25,208 bases of DNA, taken from Silene noctiflora. Its lineage: Eukaryota; Streptophyta; Magnoliopsida; Caryophyllales; Caryophyllaceae. The notes beneath the pieces are model-generated. The model ran no database searches. It saw nothing but the letters and a program-made list of their open reading frames with translations, and had not been told where the DNA came from. The stretch lies in the NCBI GenBank assembly GCA_009801015.1, contig VHZZ01002066.1:3756-28963 (forward strand), read 5' to 3'. How positions within the stretch are numbered: position 1 is the first letter of the stretch; the number at the start of each line of letters is the position of its first letter. The position numbers were made by a program, and so were the translations under genes. Shown piece after piece: positions 8,901 through 19,919 of the stretch.

Positions 8901-11900
8901 CGAAATTTGTTCAAGAGCACGAGATTCTGTAAACTATTCTTCAACAATATGGCCTAAGATCTCTTATAAGACACACAAGATAATGGTCAATTAATGAGCT
9001 TATGACCGTGTGTTGAAGAGGAGGGAAGATTATTGATGGAGGAGAGCGAAAAGGTCAACCTTACTATCCCTATAAAGGAGAATAAAGCTTACATTAAGGA
9101 AAAGGCTAAGGGAAAATTCCGGGTAAGGAAGTAATTAAGAAAGAGTCTACGTGCTTCTGTAAAATAAAGAGGGACATGAAGAAAGGCCCACTAAGTTAGA
9201 TCAAATTATATACCTCCAGCCGTTGATTAATTTTTTTTTGTAATTGATTAAGCTTTTCCAAATGGTCATTCTCAGTTTTAGATAGTGTACTTCACTGAAT
9301 GGAGAGCAAAGCTCAATCAAGTTTTTCTTAAGTAGGGGTCTTGCCGTCAAAGAACCCTAAAACATGGAGGTTGTGGATGATTAAGTAGTGGGAGAGGGCA
9401 GTTTTTTTAAGTGGGCTGTAGTTACCTTGGTCATGGTCATGAGTAACCTCCCGGAAAAGGGACCACAATAGGATTAATTTCTGGAAAACGTTCATATTAA
9501 TTCTTAATTAAGTAAACCCGGGTAATGGAACAATTTTTACATAAAATAGAAGAGTCTGGCATCTAGTCTCACTGGTTCGGATGCTTCTAAATGTTCTAAT
9601 CAAGTATGAGTAACAAAGGTCTGAAACTACGCCTAATTATCCATGATACATTTTTCATAAATTTCCGTAGCATTTTTGCATTGTTTTAGCTGGTGTTTGA
9701 TGGATTCTTGATGGTTTTTCCATTTTCCCTAACTAGTGTAAGCTTTGACAATTAGATAGAATATCTGTCTTTTTATAACATTATTGACTCTCTTGTCTCT
9801 TATATGTAACGTGTGTATGTTGGGTTTAAAATTTTGAATACATTATGAGCTTCTTACATTGTTGTTGCATTTAAAAGTGCCTAGTAATTTGTGTAATTAT
9901 AGCTAGATCTTCACATTGTTTTAGCTCTTTGTGGATTCATGATTGTGTGATTGGTTTTTTAACACTAGTACTATAGAACTTGAAAATTTATACTATGAAA
10001 TACTACTGCTTAAAATGTAATGTGTGGTTGTGGATTTATTCTTTAGGGGTGTTTCTGGTTGTGCCACTTAATTTGGCCATAACTCCTATGAGGGTATTGC
10101 AAGACCCTTTGATGGGACCATCATGTAGAGCAATGATAGAAGAAGGTGAAGTAGATGATAGGTTGTTGATGGTGTTGCTTTTGACAGTGGAACGTCTTCG
10201 CAAGAATTCTTCATGGAAACCGTATGTTTGTTCCTACTAAGTTATTGCTACTTGGTTGAACATTACTCACTTTTAACTAGATTGAGTACATGATTGTTTT
10301 AGGTACATTGATATGATTCCTTCATCCTTTGGAAGTCCACTTTGGTTTACCGACGATGAGTTTGAAGAATTGAAAGGGACAACAGTGTATCGAGCTAGTC
10401 TTTTGCAGGTAGTAAGTGATATTTTGCTTGATTATATATATTCTAGACCTTCTCGGAAAGTCAGATATTAAAATTTATGTTCAGGACCTTCAAGCAGTTG
10501 AAAACTTTGTAGCGTTGTGGGCTACAATTTTGTTGACCTTTCCATGTGTGGTTATTCGTATTAATGCTGCTTGTAGTTTTATTATTAATTCATGGTATTA
10601 AGTCACCCGGTATCGATCATGAATCGCGGTAACGTACTATGATGCAGTGACGCGGTATATCGCAGCTTATCTTTGTTTGAGTCATATTAGCTGCATTGAT
10701 TTTGTGTCAGTTCTTTTCGTTAGGTATCGGCATAGAATCTGCATTGCCGATTAAACAATTGCCCTAACAGTCAAGCAGCAGGCATAGCTGTCAAATATCG
10801 GCTATTTATGCTAGAATCCTCACATATCGAAATATTGGTGTGGAACAATGTTAAGCAGAAATTTGTACTTCCCGCATCAAGCAGCAGGCATAGCTGTCAA
10901 TTCCCATGAATCGTATTTTTAATACAAATTCGCATGGAAAGGTCGACAAAAAAGCCTTTTTTGTGCTTCATTATAACCATGTTTTTCTAGTTCAATGTGC
11001 TTACTGTTTTGGATGTATGTTCCTTTCCACCAATTGTGTATGACTTTAGTCGTGTCTCTTTTGTACACTGCAGAAGAAGAGTTTGCGAGCTATGTATGAG
11101 GATAAAGTGAAGGACCTGGTGAAAAAACTTCTGATTCTGGATAGAGACCTGGAAAGGTTGATGTTTATACTTATCAAATTTTTGTAAAATGATAAGATTT
11201 TATTCATAAGAGCCAGGTCACTCTGCTGGAGCTCCCTTTTCCACAGAAAATGAGCACCTGTGATAGAGCATATTTTGGTGCACTAGCTTATATTTTTATT
11301 GTTTTTTGGGGGGTAGGGGCGTAAATCTCTTCACCTTTTACGAGAAGATCTACAGGCTCCAAAGCAAGCATTATTAGTATATGAAAACACGGAGTGTGAT
11401 ACTACAAGTTTCTTATTTTTCCTTTGCGCTATCTTATTTCTAGACCTTCGTTTTGTTGCCAAGCGGGAGTCATGAGTCGATCAGAGTTTTCAGTCTTAGT
11501 CATCTGTGTAAAGCTTAAAACAATAGCGGTGATAAGACCCATGAGAATTTTGTAAGGTGTCTAGTAAGTTAGCGTGTTCTCGCTTTATCCAACCTGAAAA
11601 GGTTGAGCACAACAATAATTTTTTTTGTGCTTTGTAATCTTTGCCTTTTCATTATGTAATTTATCTTGAAACGTGTAAAGGTTTGCTGACAAGTTTACTT
11701 TTTGCATTACAGTGAGGTGAGCTTTGAAGATTTTCTATGGTATGCAATTTTTTTATCTTTTAGGGTCTACTAACTAGCTAATTTTTAATTCAACACAGCA
11801 TGTTTGTTGATGTTGTTGATTATTTTTATTTTACTTTTTTGTTAGGTAATTCATATGACAAAATGGTCGTGCTTGCAGGGCTAATTCTGTCTTTTGGACG

Positions 11901-14900
11901 CGTGCTTTGAACATCCCTCTTCCACGATCTTTTGTATTCCCTGGAAGTGAAGAAGAAACGAATTTGTCAAAGCCTAGCCAGGATTCAGGTTCCCTTTACT
12001 TTTTAGATTCTGTGTCACTTGCTCGTAAAATTATTGTCATGATTTTACATTATTACTTTTTTCAGGATCTGAGAATCGTGAAGCTAATGGTATCGCTGGT
12101 AAAGTTGATATCAACTCTGGGCGAGGAGAGACTCTGTGGGTAGAGGGTCTTGTTCCAGGAATCGACTTTTGTAACCATGGTAAGACTGCCTATATTTTAT
12201 TGACCCCGTGCAAGTCTTGCACGGTATATATAAATTCTTATTTTTTTTTCCCGTAGTATATTGCTTATAGATTTTCGATTGACAACTTATTATAATTTTC
12301 ATATTTCTCATCCTTATATTTTGATTTGAGAAGAAAAAATAAATAAATAAAGAACTAATCAAGAGAGTTAACTAATGTCATGAGATGTGGATTTTTGTAT
12401 AATGAAACGAATGAAATTTTTTTTTTTCTCAAATTACTGTAATGGATTTTTTTTTTCAAGAAACTAATTATAGTAGTGCATGGTGTTCATAATTATAATG
12501 ATTTGCAATTAATTTGTATGAATTGATATATTATGTATTTATTATCAATAGTATAGTTTCCTTATTAAATTTAGCACTTTGGAGGGAAAATTTTCCAGGA
12601 GAGTTAATCTCTTGGTATATAGGGGATTATGCTTTATTGTATCATGTTTCTCTTCAACATTTGTTCTTCTAAATTCTAACTACCTCCATTTTGTATGATA
12701 AGACGTTTTATAAAAAATCAAAAATTTCTTTTTGTATGTCATTTTATATTTTTCCATGTATCACATCGTCACTACATTTTCCAAAACACCATTAATTAGG
12801 AAAAAAAAAGGAACTTTTAGCTATTGTATTGGTGAAAATATTCAGGTCTTTTTATCTTCAAAAATCATTTATCACATATAACTACTACAACAATTTCCAA
12901 CACTTTCTTAATTTGTGTGCAATTTCCTAAAACGACTTATAATACGGAGGGACTATCACGTTGGGGGCAAAGACTCACACTATTCTCTGGCTATAAAAAT
13001 ATGTACTCTCTCTGCACTTCTGTTTTCTATCTGTATTCCTTTTTAGGAAGGTTTTACTGTTACCATTTTGGGTATGCACAACTTAATGTCTCACTTTCTC
13101 TGTCGAACTTTCAGTCTCTCCACTATATCCATTTCACCTCCTTGCAAACAACCACCCCATGTCCTCCACCCAACATCTACCAGAGATCTGTCTGTGACCC
13201 ACCAGAGAACCGCCCTTTCAACCGCCCCCACATCATCTTGGGTCCAGCCATAGTGCTCCACCATGATATCGTCCTTTAGACCTTTACGGCTGTCTATTCG
13301 ACAATCACCACCCTGTCCTCCACTCTGGCAGTGTTTTGTTCTCCACTACCCGACTTCCAGAGTTCTCCTCCTTCCTCAGCATGGGTCATGGGTCAGCTGG
13401 TCAGGGTTGTTAGTTGTGCATCAGGGTCGTGGCTTTGGCGTCGAGTTTGTCTGTTGTGGTGGTTGATGGGGTTGGTTGGGAGGATGTTAGTCTGCAGCTG
13501 CTCTGATGTTCCCGTTGGTTAAATTCACCTGTCCAGCTGTCAGCTGTGTAGGCAGCATTTTATCTTTGATTGTTCTATGTGTACACTGGAGATCATTAAG
13601 TTTTTGAGTTTAGACTAAGTGATAACTCGAGTATGGAGACTTGATTAATGCCATGCTACGTAAAATGAGTGCTGATTTTTTTTGGACCGAACATTTCATT
13701 TTGGAATAGAGTGATGGAATCTGATTATATTCCACTGAAACTGTTTGTATGTCTAAGCTATATGGTTTAAATCTAGTTGGCGAGTTGGACTTATAAAGGT
13801 TCAAAGTAATTCAGATGTATACATGGCTACTTCGGATTTGTATGATTTCGATTGCAATTTCTGAGTCACTTCCGATTTGCAATTCAGATTTGAAAGCTGC
13901 AGCAACATGGGAAGTGGATGGCACTGGAGCTGCTACTGGTGTGCCTAACTCTATGTACCTTCTATCTGGTAAGTTCTGTTTCTTCTCAAATCTTTATCTC
14001 GATACAGATCAGGAGTACTAAAACTTTAAAAAAGTAATTTTTTTCTATATTCCAACCTGTATGACTGTTAATATTGTTTGATTGCCATTTTGTAACTGTC
14101 TTGGGCTCTTGGCTGTTGGCTGATCAGTATATATATCTTCTTCATGTGCATAGTAAACCAAGGTCATTCAGAAATCAGCAAAGAGATAACCATTAGCTAT
14201 GGTAATAAAGGGAATGAGGTACATCTTGCACTCTTGACACTTGCTTATTCCCTTTGTACCAAACATTAGAGAGTTTTGCTCGATAAGTGATAACAATAGA
14301 TGTTACAGGCTTTCACCTTGGTAATTGGATTTGGAAAATTCCCTTTCAGGGTGAGGGTTCGTCTTGGCCTCTAACACCATAAGTTCTCCCTTGTTTGTTA
14401 CCCATTCAAACTGCAAATGACTATGTAGTATTTGTTAAAGTATATGAGTAACATTATAACAACAAAGTTGTCATCACTATGTTGCCTCCATTCCCACTAA
14501 AACTACACATTAAATATTCGTACCCCTGCTCAGCATTTCAAACGTTTGCCGCCCTAGCTCCAACTTCTTTTCAATCCCATCTTTTGTCTCATTAATCAAC
14601 ATAATATCATTCGCAAGGATTTCAAGGTTTTAATATTTATGTGGAAGATTTTGGTCCATTATGAGATTAAGCCCTATAAGTTACAAATGTAGTAATTAGG
14701 CCCCATAAGTTTGACTAAAAGTGAAATTGAGCTCAATTTTCATTTTCAACCTAAATTGTGTAATTAAATAATTATATATCTAAGCTCATCATCAACTAAA
14801 AAATTATTACAATTTTAAAAATCTGTAACTAATTTATTAACATAACTTTTAGAATATAATTATTCGTTTGTTCCAACTTTAATACAATTTAAATACATGT

Positions 14901-17413
14901 GACAATACTTTATTAAAAAAAGCCCAATTTTTTGTAATTCATGCAAGTAGTTTTTATTAAATGTAAAATAAAGCGCATACAAATTCTGCAAGTTTATTAT
15001 AAGCGTTATTATATGTTAATAAGTTGTATGAATAAATATAAAATGATTTTTCTTTTCTTTTGTGTGAATCTTGTGATTTAGGTTTAAAACTAGGAAATTG
15101 GATTGAAGTTTTTGCTCAAAGTATGGGGCAATTCCTACGTTGGGAACTTAAGGGGTTTAATCTCTCAATTGGTAAAAGTAAAGGGGCTAATCACCACTTT
15201 CGCAGTTTACAAACTTCTAGTCCTGATCTTACACATAAATATTATAACCTTGAATAAAGTTTAATGCCTAACTCTTCTATTTTAAAAGCATGCAAATCAA
15301 TCCTGGTCTTACACAAGTTTTTGTGTAAATGAATACTGTGTCTAGACATTAATCTATTGCCATATTCTGATAGCGAAGTTTAACATGCATTTGACTCAGG
15401 AGCTGCTTTACCTCTATGGATTTGTTATTGAAGACAATCCAGATGATTATCTAATGGTAAGTGTTTGTCTGAAGCAATCTGACTAGCTGATGCAACTTCT
15501 GGGGTGACAAAAATGTCATTATTTATATTTTTTTGGCATTGATTTTCCATGACAATGCTGATTGATCTCATTACTACCAGTGTAACAGCCCTTGTGTTAT
15601 TTGCTTGTCTGCACATCTTTCTTTTCTTTTCTATCTTTTCCTCCCTTTTGCGTGATTATACGTATGCACTTTGTAGGTTCATTATCCAGCCGAGGCTCTA
15701 CACAATGCTCCCTTTTCTGACTCCAAAACACAGCTTCTCCAAGCACAGGTAAGTTGAAGAGACATTGGCTTCTTGTGCTCACTTCTCATAATATACTCAG
15801 TTCGTGTGAAATAGAAGCATTGCAATAATGATATTGTTTTACAGAGAGCTGAATTAAGATGTCTGCTGCCCAGAAGCTTACTGGATCATGGTTTCTTCTT
15901 GCACTGCTCCTCAGAAAACAAGACTACTCCCGAGAGCAGTGTTAACAAAACCTGTAACTATAGTTGGAGTGGTCAACGGAAGACACCGTCATATGTGAAT
16001 AAGCTAGTTTTCCCAGATGATCTGTTGACTTCATTCCGGACTATAGCCATGCAGGAGGACGAACTTTTCAAGGTCCAATCACTTCTTGAAGAGGTGAAGT
16101 TTCATTCAATCAATTTATGTTTTAGCGATGTTATTATCTAATTTAGTTTCTTTGTATAACTGAATTCTGGTCAACCCTCTAGCAGAACATTGTTTTTATT
16201 TACTTATATTCTAGTTGCGCCATGACTGACTGACTCATTCTTCATATTTAATAGTAAGGCCATATACTTTATAGATGTGTGCTCACTGTCCCTGCTAGCT
16301 CTGTTCAAACTATTATTTTAAGATGGTTTTAGTGAATGGAAATCTCTTGGAAGATGTGAGAAGGTTCTGGTCTCTATGGCAATTGGCATACAGTTGTGCT
16401 TGCAATTGTGACCAGTTAGCATGATCTTTAGCTGATTTTACGTCCCTATTTCTTCTTAAAGGATCTGGGATATCTGGGCTAATGCTGCCTAGAATTTGGG
16501 TTACTTTTTTCAGTCTATTTCTCGTTCTAATCTGGTCAGGCTAAAGTTCTTTCTTTCCATGTCATGGTATATACGAGTAGCTTGTAGGAAGTGAAGGGGA
16601 GAGGGAGCCATCTGATACTGAAGTTCGAGCAGCGGTGTGGGAGGCTTGTGGGGATTGTGGAGCTCTGCAGCTTCTTGTTGATTTACTGAATACCAAGTAT
16701 GTTCTCAGTTCCTACTATGAAATTGTGTTGTGAAATGCATCGACACTATTCTGCTACTTCTGCAGTACAAAGAAACATAGTGTTCAATGAGTCACAGAAT
16801 AATGTCTTTGGTCTGATTGGAAATAGAAACCTAACTCTGGACTCTGGAGTGTATAAGGGATTGGGAAATTGAACATGGGTTCAAGTACCGACTTGGCATT
16901 GGAACTGGAAAGTAGACTCTCACCAAGTGAGCTTCTTCAACCAGTTAATAAATTGTGTTTTCTTTGTGCGAAGGAAGCAACAAGGGAGGGGTTTTGATGT
17001 TAAATTAGATTCGAACCCAGGTCAGAGAACCACCACTCATGACCTTAATAAATGAAACTGGTGAAAGTAAATCCGATGATCCTTCTTTTTATCCTGTAAA
17101 GAGTAGAACACACACATCCAGTTCATTCCGGCCTCTTTTCCCCCTTTTATGTGAGTCATCCTAGCATCTAGATTAATGCCGTTTTTACGCTTTTCCGAAA
17201 ATCTTACCTATCAGGTTGATGAATCTCATAGAAGGCTCTGGCACTGAGGAATCCGATACAAGACTGCTACAAGCAAATTCAGTGATGAGTAAAAACAGGA
17301 GGGCAATTACAGTCTATCGGCGAGGACAAAAACAACTCACTCGTCTTTTCCTCAGGGAGGCAGAACATGTTTTGCAGCTATGTTTGGATCAAGAAAAGCC
17401 AGGATCATCTTAA
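5988..17413 (+). CDS. SET-domain protein-lysine methyltransferase, Rubisco LSMT-like (15 exons, 531 aa)
   Basis: Exons: 5988-6038, 6144-6234, 10047-10221, 10303-10408, 11074-11156, 11713-11739, 11879-11988, 12066-12179, 13888-13968, 14154-14218, 15400-15456, 15677-15748, 15845-16093, 16581-16696, 17215-17413. All introns are GT-AG, the frame holds across every join, and the total is 1596 nt including TAA. The split SET domain covers about residues 20-310. It shows the SAM-loop segment KGFGIFS in exon 2, GIDFCNHD (residues 246-253) and ISYGNKGNEELLYLYGF (293-309), whose Tyr307 matches the catalytic Tyr position of LSMT proteins. The C-terminal part (about 340-531) resembles the Rubisco LSMT substrate-binding domain. 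From memory the closest plant relative is Arabidopsis At1g24610. Members of this class methylate lysines using SAM, but the substrate here is unknown. No clear transit peptide is seen. The start is the first ATG and opens with the usual short MATEEE-type N-terminus. Confidence 0.93.
6477..6743 (+). repeat. Diverged direct repeat, copy A
   Basis: This copy matches 9196-9435 in order: TTAGATC(G/A)AATTA, TACCTCCAGCC, TGAATGGAGAG, GGTCTTGCC, AACATGGAGGTTG, GTGGGAGAGGG and ACCTTG(A/G)TCATGG. There are many substitutions and small indels. Confidence 0.75.
7825..8215 (+). pseudogene. Ty1/copia gag remnant, copy 1
   Basis: Translation with breaks gives VRDYIMHQRN, then LPRHYGPFKISYNTHSNG, then LTNEFMTMRVQ, as in the gag polyprotein of plant Copia elements. 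It ends in a damaged zinc knuckle (CFFCKKKEHMKR, with the later His/Cys lost). Stops are present in frame, so it is not functional. Confidence 0.7.
8749..8900 (+). repeat. Local imperfect tandem repeat
   Basis: A unit with GTAGTACGGTAGA and ACAAGC(A/T)TATCGTTCATTTG occurs twice, with a shortened third piece between the two copies. Confidence 0.65.
8905..9195 (+). pseudogene. Ty1/copia gag remnant, copy 2
   Basis: Bases 8945-9195 repeat the copy 1 order (GGCC, AAGATCTCTTATAA, ACACACA, ATGGTCAATTAATGAGCTTATGACC, a GGGAAGATTAT block, then the damaged zinc-knuckle region GTGCTTCTGTAAAA). It has stops and frameshifts, and is cut off where the 9196 repeat starts. Confidence 0.62.
9196..9435 (+). 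repeat. Diverged direct repeat, copy B
   Basis: This copy aligns with 6477-6743 and directly follows the second gag scrap, so the two copies bracket the retroelement remains. Confidence 0.75.
10525..10957. mobile_element. Inverted-repeat element in intron 4
   Basis: GTTGACCTTTCCATG at about 10533 and its complement CATGGAAAGGTCGAC near 10931 bound this segment, with weaker pairing outside the core. Inside lies a 24-bp perfect direct repeat (10771-10794 and 10877-10900) containing GCAGCAGGCATAGCTGTCAA. The class is unknown. Confidence 0.5.
12206..12224. repeat. Perfect 8-bp palindrome CCGTGCAA-GTC-TTGCACGG in intron 8
   Basis: It lies 26 bases inside the intron. It resembles the hairpin seen at many plant Helitron ends, but no CTAG terminus follows, so the origin is uncertain. 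Confidence 0.6.
12683..12953. mobile_element. Stowaway-like MITE in intron 8
   Basis: The left end TACCTCCATTTTGTATGATA and the complement of the right end (GTCCCTCCGTATTATAAG) form imperfect terminal repeats of about 28 bases, flanked by TA. The end positions are approximate. Confidence 0.6.
13085..13540. other. C-rich, low-similarity insert in intron 8
   Basis: This stretch is much richer in C (then G after 13380) than the surrounding introns and has recurring CC(A/T)CC and AGAG motifs. No protein family is recognised in its open frames on either strand. Confidence 0.4.
14634..15215. mobile_element. Inverted-repeat element in intron 10
   Basis: The left side repeats (GATTAAGCCCTATAAG, TAATTAGGCCCCATAAG) and the right side carries the complement of the same pattern (CTTAAGGGGTTTAATCTC, AAAGGGGCTAATCACC), with an AT-rich centre. 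The ends and class are not resolved. Confidence 0.5.
16094..16580 (+). other. Intron 13, no element seen
   Basis: The donor is GTGAAG and the acceptor ends GAGTAG. The content is unique-looking AT-rich sequence with no frame worth calling. Confidence 0.7.
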
Positions 17414-18053
17414 CCAACTTCAAGATCTGCACTTACTCATATCATGCAGTGAGTATTCTATCTCCAAATCTTTCTTGTATGTAATTTGCGCGGTAGTAGA
17501 TTATTGGTTCGTAGAAGTCCGACGTTTCTTAGACTCGGTTCTAAGAATCCCTAACTGGGATATGCTACGTGTCCAATGCAAATTTTCTAAAAGTTTGTCA
17601 CGTTTTGGCCTTAAAATAAGTGCCGAGTATCTGATATGGTAGTTAAGAAAAAAATGGGAGGTCAATCAACATGGAAAGAACACCATCTAACTTAAATGAA
17701 ATGGAAGTTAAGCTCATACAAAATGGAAGATCGTTTCACAGAACTATTACTATAAATTACTATATACGGTATGCTTGTAATACATTACTCCAGTATCTGT
17801 GTTGCTAACACAGACCAGCGTCAGGAATTGCCAATTGACTGCTCATAAAAAGAAGAGCAACCAGTTGTGTGTGTCATTCTGTATGAGCTTCAGAGTAGTG
17901 AGTTTGGCTCTTTGCGTTGAAGGAAATGGAAGCAAGCTTAAGAAACATACATTGAAAACTTTAAGCACCCATCACTTTGTGGCTACCAATCTTATCAAAT
18001 TGTATAATTTCAAGTCAAGACTTGTTGGCATCATAAGATGCCTTTTACATTTT
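17414..18053 (+). other. 3' flank of the methyltransferase gene, with a possible 3' UTR intron
   Basis: After the TAA, a strong donor (GTGAGT at 17449) and acceptor (TAACACAG ending at 17813) could define a 365-nt 3' UTR intron. No clear AATAAA signal was found. The convergent transporter gene's stop lies 640 bases downstream. Confidence 0.4.
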
Positions 18054-19140
18054 TCAGGGCTCTTCAAGGCCGGCCACATTTCTAAGAGCCCGTCCAATGC
18101 CGTATGCAGTGCCAGCTGCTATTGCACCATTTGACAGCATCACCAAAGCCGAGATACCGTAGTTTTCACCAGAGATTTTCGCCTTTGCCAGTCCAAGAAG
18201 CGCAAGGGCCAATCCAGAGAGGACACATGCTCCAATGAACTTGACATTGTCGTCATTAGTGAACGGGATTAGGATGATGAATGAAAGAAGGGGAGCGCTT
18301 CCAAAGATTAGGAAGGAAGTGAAAGTGACTAGGCCACTCTTCCAGGGCTTCTCGTCTTGGTCTCCTGGTATTATTCCCTTTGCGCCCGTCATTTCTTCTT
18401 CCACCATTATGTTTTTGTATTTGGACATAATGCTCACCACCTGTGCAAAGAAGCAAGGTTGAAACTTGAAAATGATCAATCAACATCTTGTGTGCTACAT
18501 TCTTGTGCATTGTTTATTTATCGTCATGTTAAAATTTTTATGGCTTATCTACTGTTTGTGTTGTAATTATCTTCCCTGATGATGGTCCAGTCCAAAAAGG
18601 TTGGTATCAACATACTTGGCCGCTTTAGTAATCACAACTTAATGATGGCAATGCGGTTCGAAATTTGAAAATAGAATGGGGATGGAGGGAGTAGTTGAAA
18701 ATTACCATGGCAGCATCATTCGGATCCATGCCAAGTGACTCATACCGCCGCAGCAAATTCCTAATCTCAGACATGCCATTATTATCAACCTCCCATTCAG
18801 TAACATCCTTTTCCATGGCGGCCATGTTCTTCTCGGTACTACTACTCACATAATCTCCAAACCCCATAGAAATACCATCAGCCACAAGATTAGCGAAGCC
18901 CAAGACAAGGACGTCGACAGACGACATACTACCACCACTAGATATGGAAGAGATAAGAGAGAAGCATGTAACAATAGCATCCAACCCTCCATAAACAATG
19001 CTTTTAGCATGCTCTCCCTTCCATGTTGGGCCTTTTGGTTTGGGCCTATCATATTTCTCTACCCTAATCATTGGGCTTTCTTCATCAATTTCTTGCTTCA
19101 ACAGTTTGGTCTTGTCAATTTGATTTGTTGACATTTTCAT
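18054..19140 (-). CDS. VIT/CCC1-family (vacuolar iron transporter-like) membrane protein, 2 exons, 273 aa
   Basis: Exon 1 is 19140-18706 (145 codons) and exon 2 is 18440-18054, ending in TGA. The 265-nt GT-AG intron sits in phase 0 and joins NDAAM to VVSIMSK. Five hydrophobic segments are visible, at about residues 47-67, 75-98, 181-203, 211-230 and 241-261. Segment 1 holds YGGLDAIVTCF with Asp54. Segment 2 ends in SMGFGDYVSSSTEK, like the SMxxGEYVS signature of VIT/CCC1 proteins. About 80 hydrophilic residues between segments 2 and 3 are rich in Glu and Met (E103, E110, E115, E117, M157, E159-E161, M162). They match the position of the cytosolic metal-binding region of VIT1, which the short nodulin-21-like VTL proteins lack. 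Known members load Fe or Mn into vacuoles. The ER-body MEB-like subgroup is an alternative placement. Two nearby ATGs (19140, 19134) are both plausible; I chose the first, which has A at -3. Confidence 0.9.
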
Positions 19141-19232
19141 GGTTACTTTATTTTTGGTAATAATTTTTATTTTTTCGCTTATTTCTCTACTGAATAAAAG
19201 AAATTTAAGCTCGAAATTTGTAAGTGTTTTTA

Positions 19233-19242
19233 GTTTTATATG
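19233..19242 (-). promoter_or_regulatory. Candidate TATA box of the VIT-like gene
   Basis: The minus strand reads CATATAAAAC about 95 bases upstream of the chosen ATG, which suits a short 5' UTR. Confidence 0.4.
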
Positions 19243-19568
19243 AAGTTTGCTTCTATTTAAAGTAAAAGAAAGGAAGGTTGAATGTAACATGTTATTGAGA
19301 CGTGTCAATAGTTTGCATATTATTAGGCAGACTATTCGAAATTGTTTGATTCACAATTATTGTTGGTTCTATCATCCACGTTATTTTCTTGATTTTCAGT
19401 GCACGATATTTATCACAAATGAAATTAATGAGTCGGTCATGCCTATGACGATCTTACATCTAAGATTAACAACCAAACTATTTAATGTATGTATGTATAG
19501 CTAAATGTAAAAGTGATAATTATAAGTCGTCCTCGGAAATTACGATCTTACATATCACATTACATCTC

Positions 19569-19653
19569 ACATTTTAGTTTGTAACAATAGGGATATTTCT
19601 AAGCCATACTCGAAAATCACATTTTAGTTTGTAACAATATGGGTATTTGCAAG
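19569..19653 (+). repeat. Tandem duplication of ~36 bases
   Basis: CACATTTTAGTTTGTAACAA occurs at about 19569 and 19618, each copy followed by a near-identical TA(T)GGG/GGATAT...AAG stretch. Confidence 0.75.
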
Positions 19654-19919
19654 TCTTAGGCCATGTTCTTTTGGACTGAAATTGTCTGAACTGAACTGAA
19701 CTTAACTTAATGGAGTTGAACTGAACTGAAATAATAATGAAAAGATTGTAACAACAACTAATAATAATAATAATGAAATATATTAATAATAATAACTAAA
19801 AAATAAATATGGTAAGTATAATATAATAATAATATAAATATAAATATTATAAATAATAATAATAAATATAATGAATAATATTAATAATAGGTCTAATAAT
19901 AATATATTAATATAATTAT

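Larger units (their letters stand above)
6235..10046 (+). other. Intron 2 of the methyltransferase gene (3.8 kb, repeat-filled)
   Basis: The donor is GTATGT and the acceptor is TTCTTTAG. It contains a diverged direct repeat (6477-6743 and 9196-9435), two Copia gag scraps, a 22-T tract at 7595-7616 and a local tandem repeat at 8749-8900. No functional gene is seen within it. Confidence 0.8.

Noticed and set aside
12917..13279. 120-residue open frame in intron 8
   Set aside because: It spans a MITE end and the C-rich insert, has no family motif and lies inside an intron whose flanking exons join perfectly.
16850..17040. GGTTCGAATC (minus strand, 17017-17008) in intron 14, possible tRNA gene or SINE
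   Set aside because: No cloverleaf and no properly spaced A box or poly(A)/T-run end could be found.
17799..18134. 111-residue plus-strand frame
   Set aside because: It lies in the 3' flank of the methyltransferase gene and overlaps the opposite strand of the VIT-like exon 2; no recognisable domain.
18235..18566. Plus-strand and alternate minus frames over the VIT-like gene
   Set aside because: They are shadows of the conserved transporter exons.
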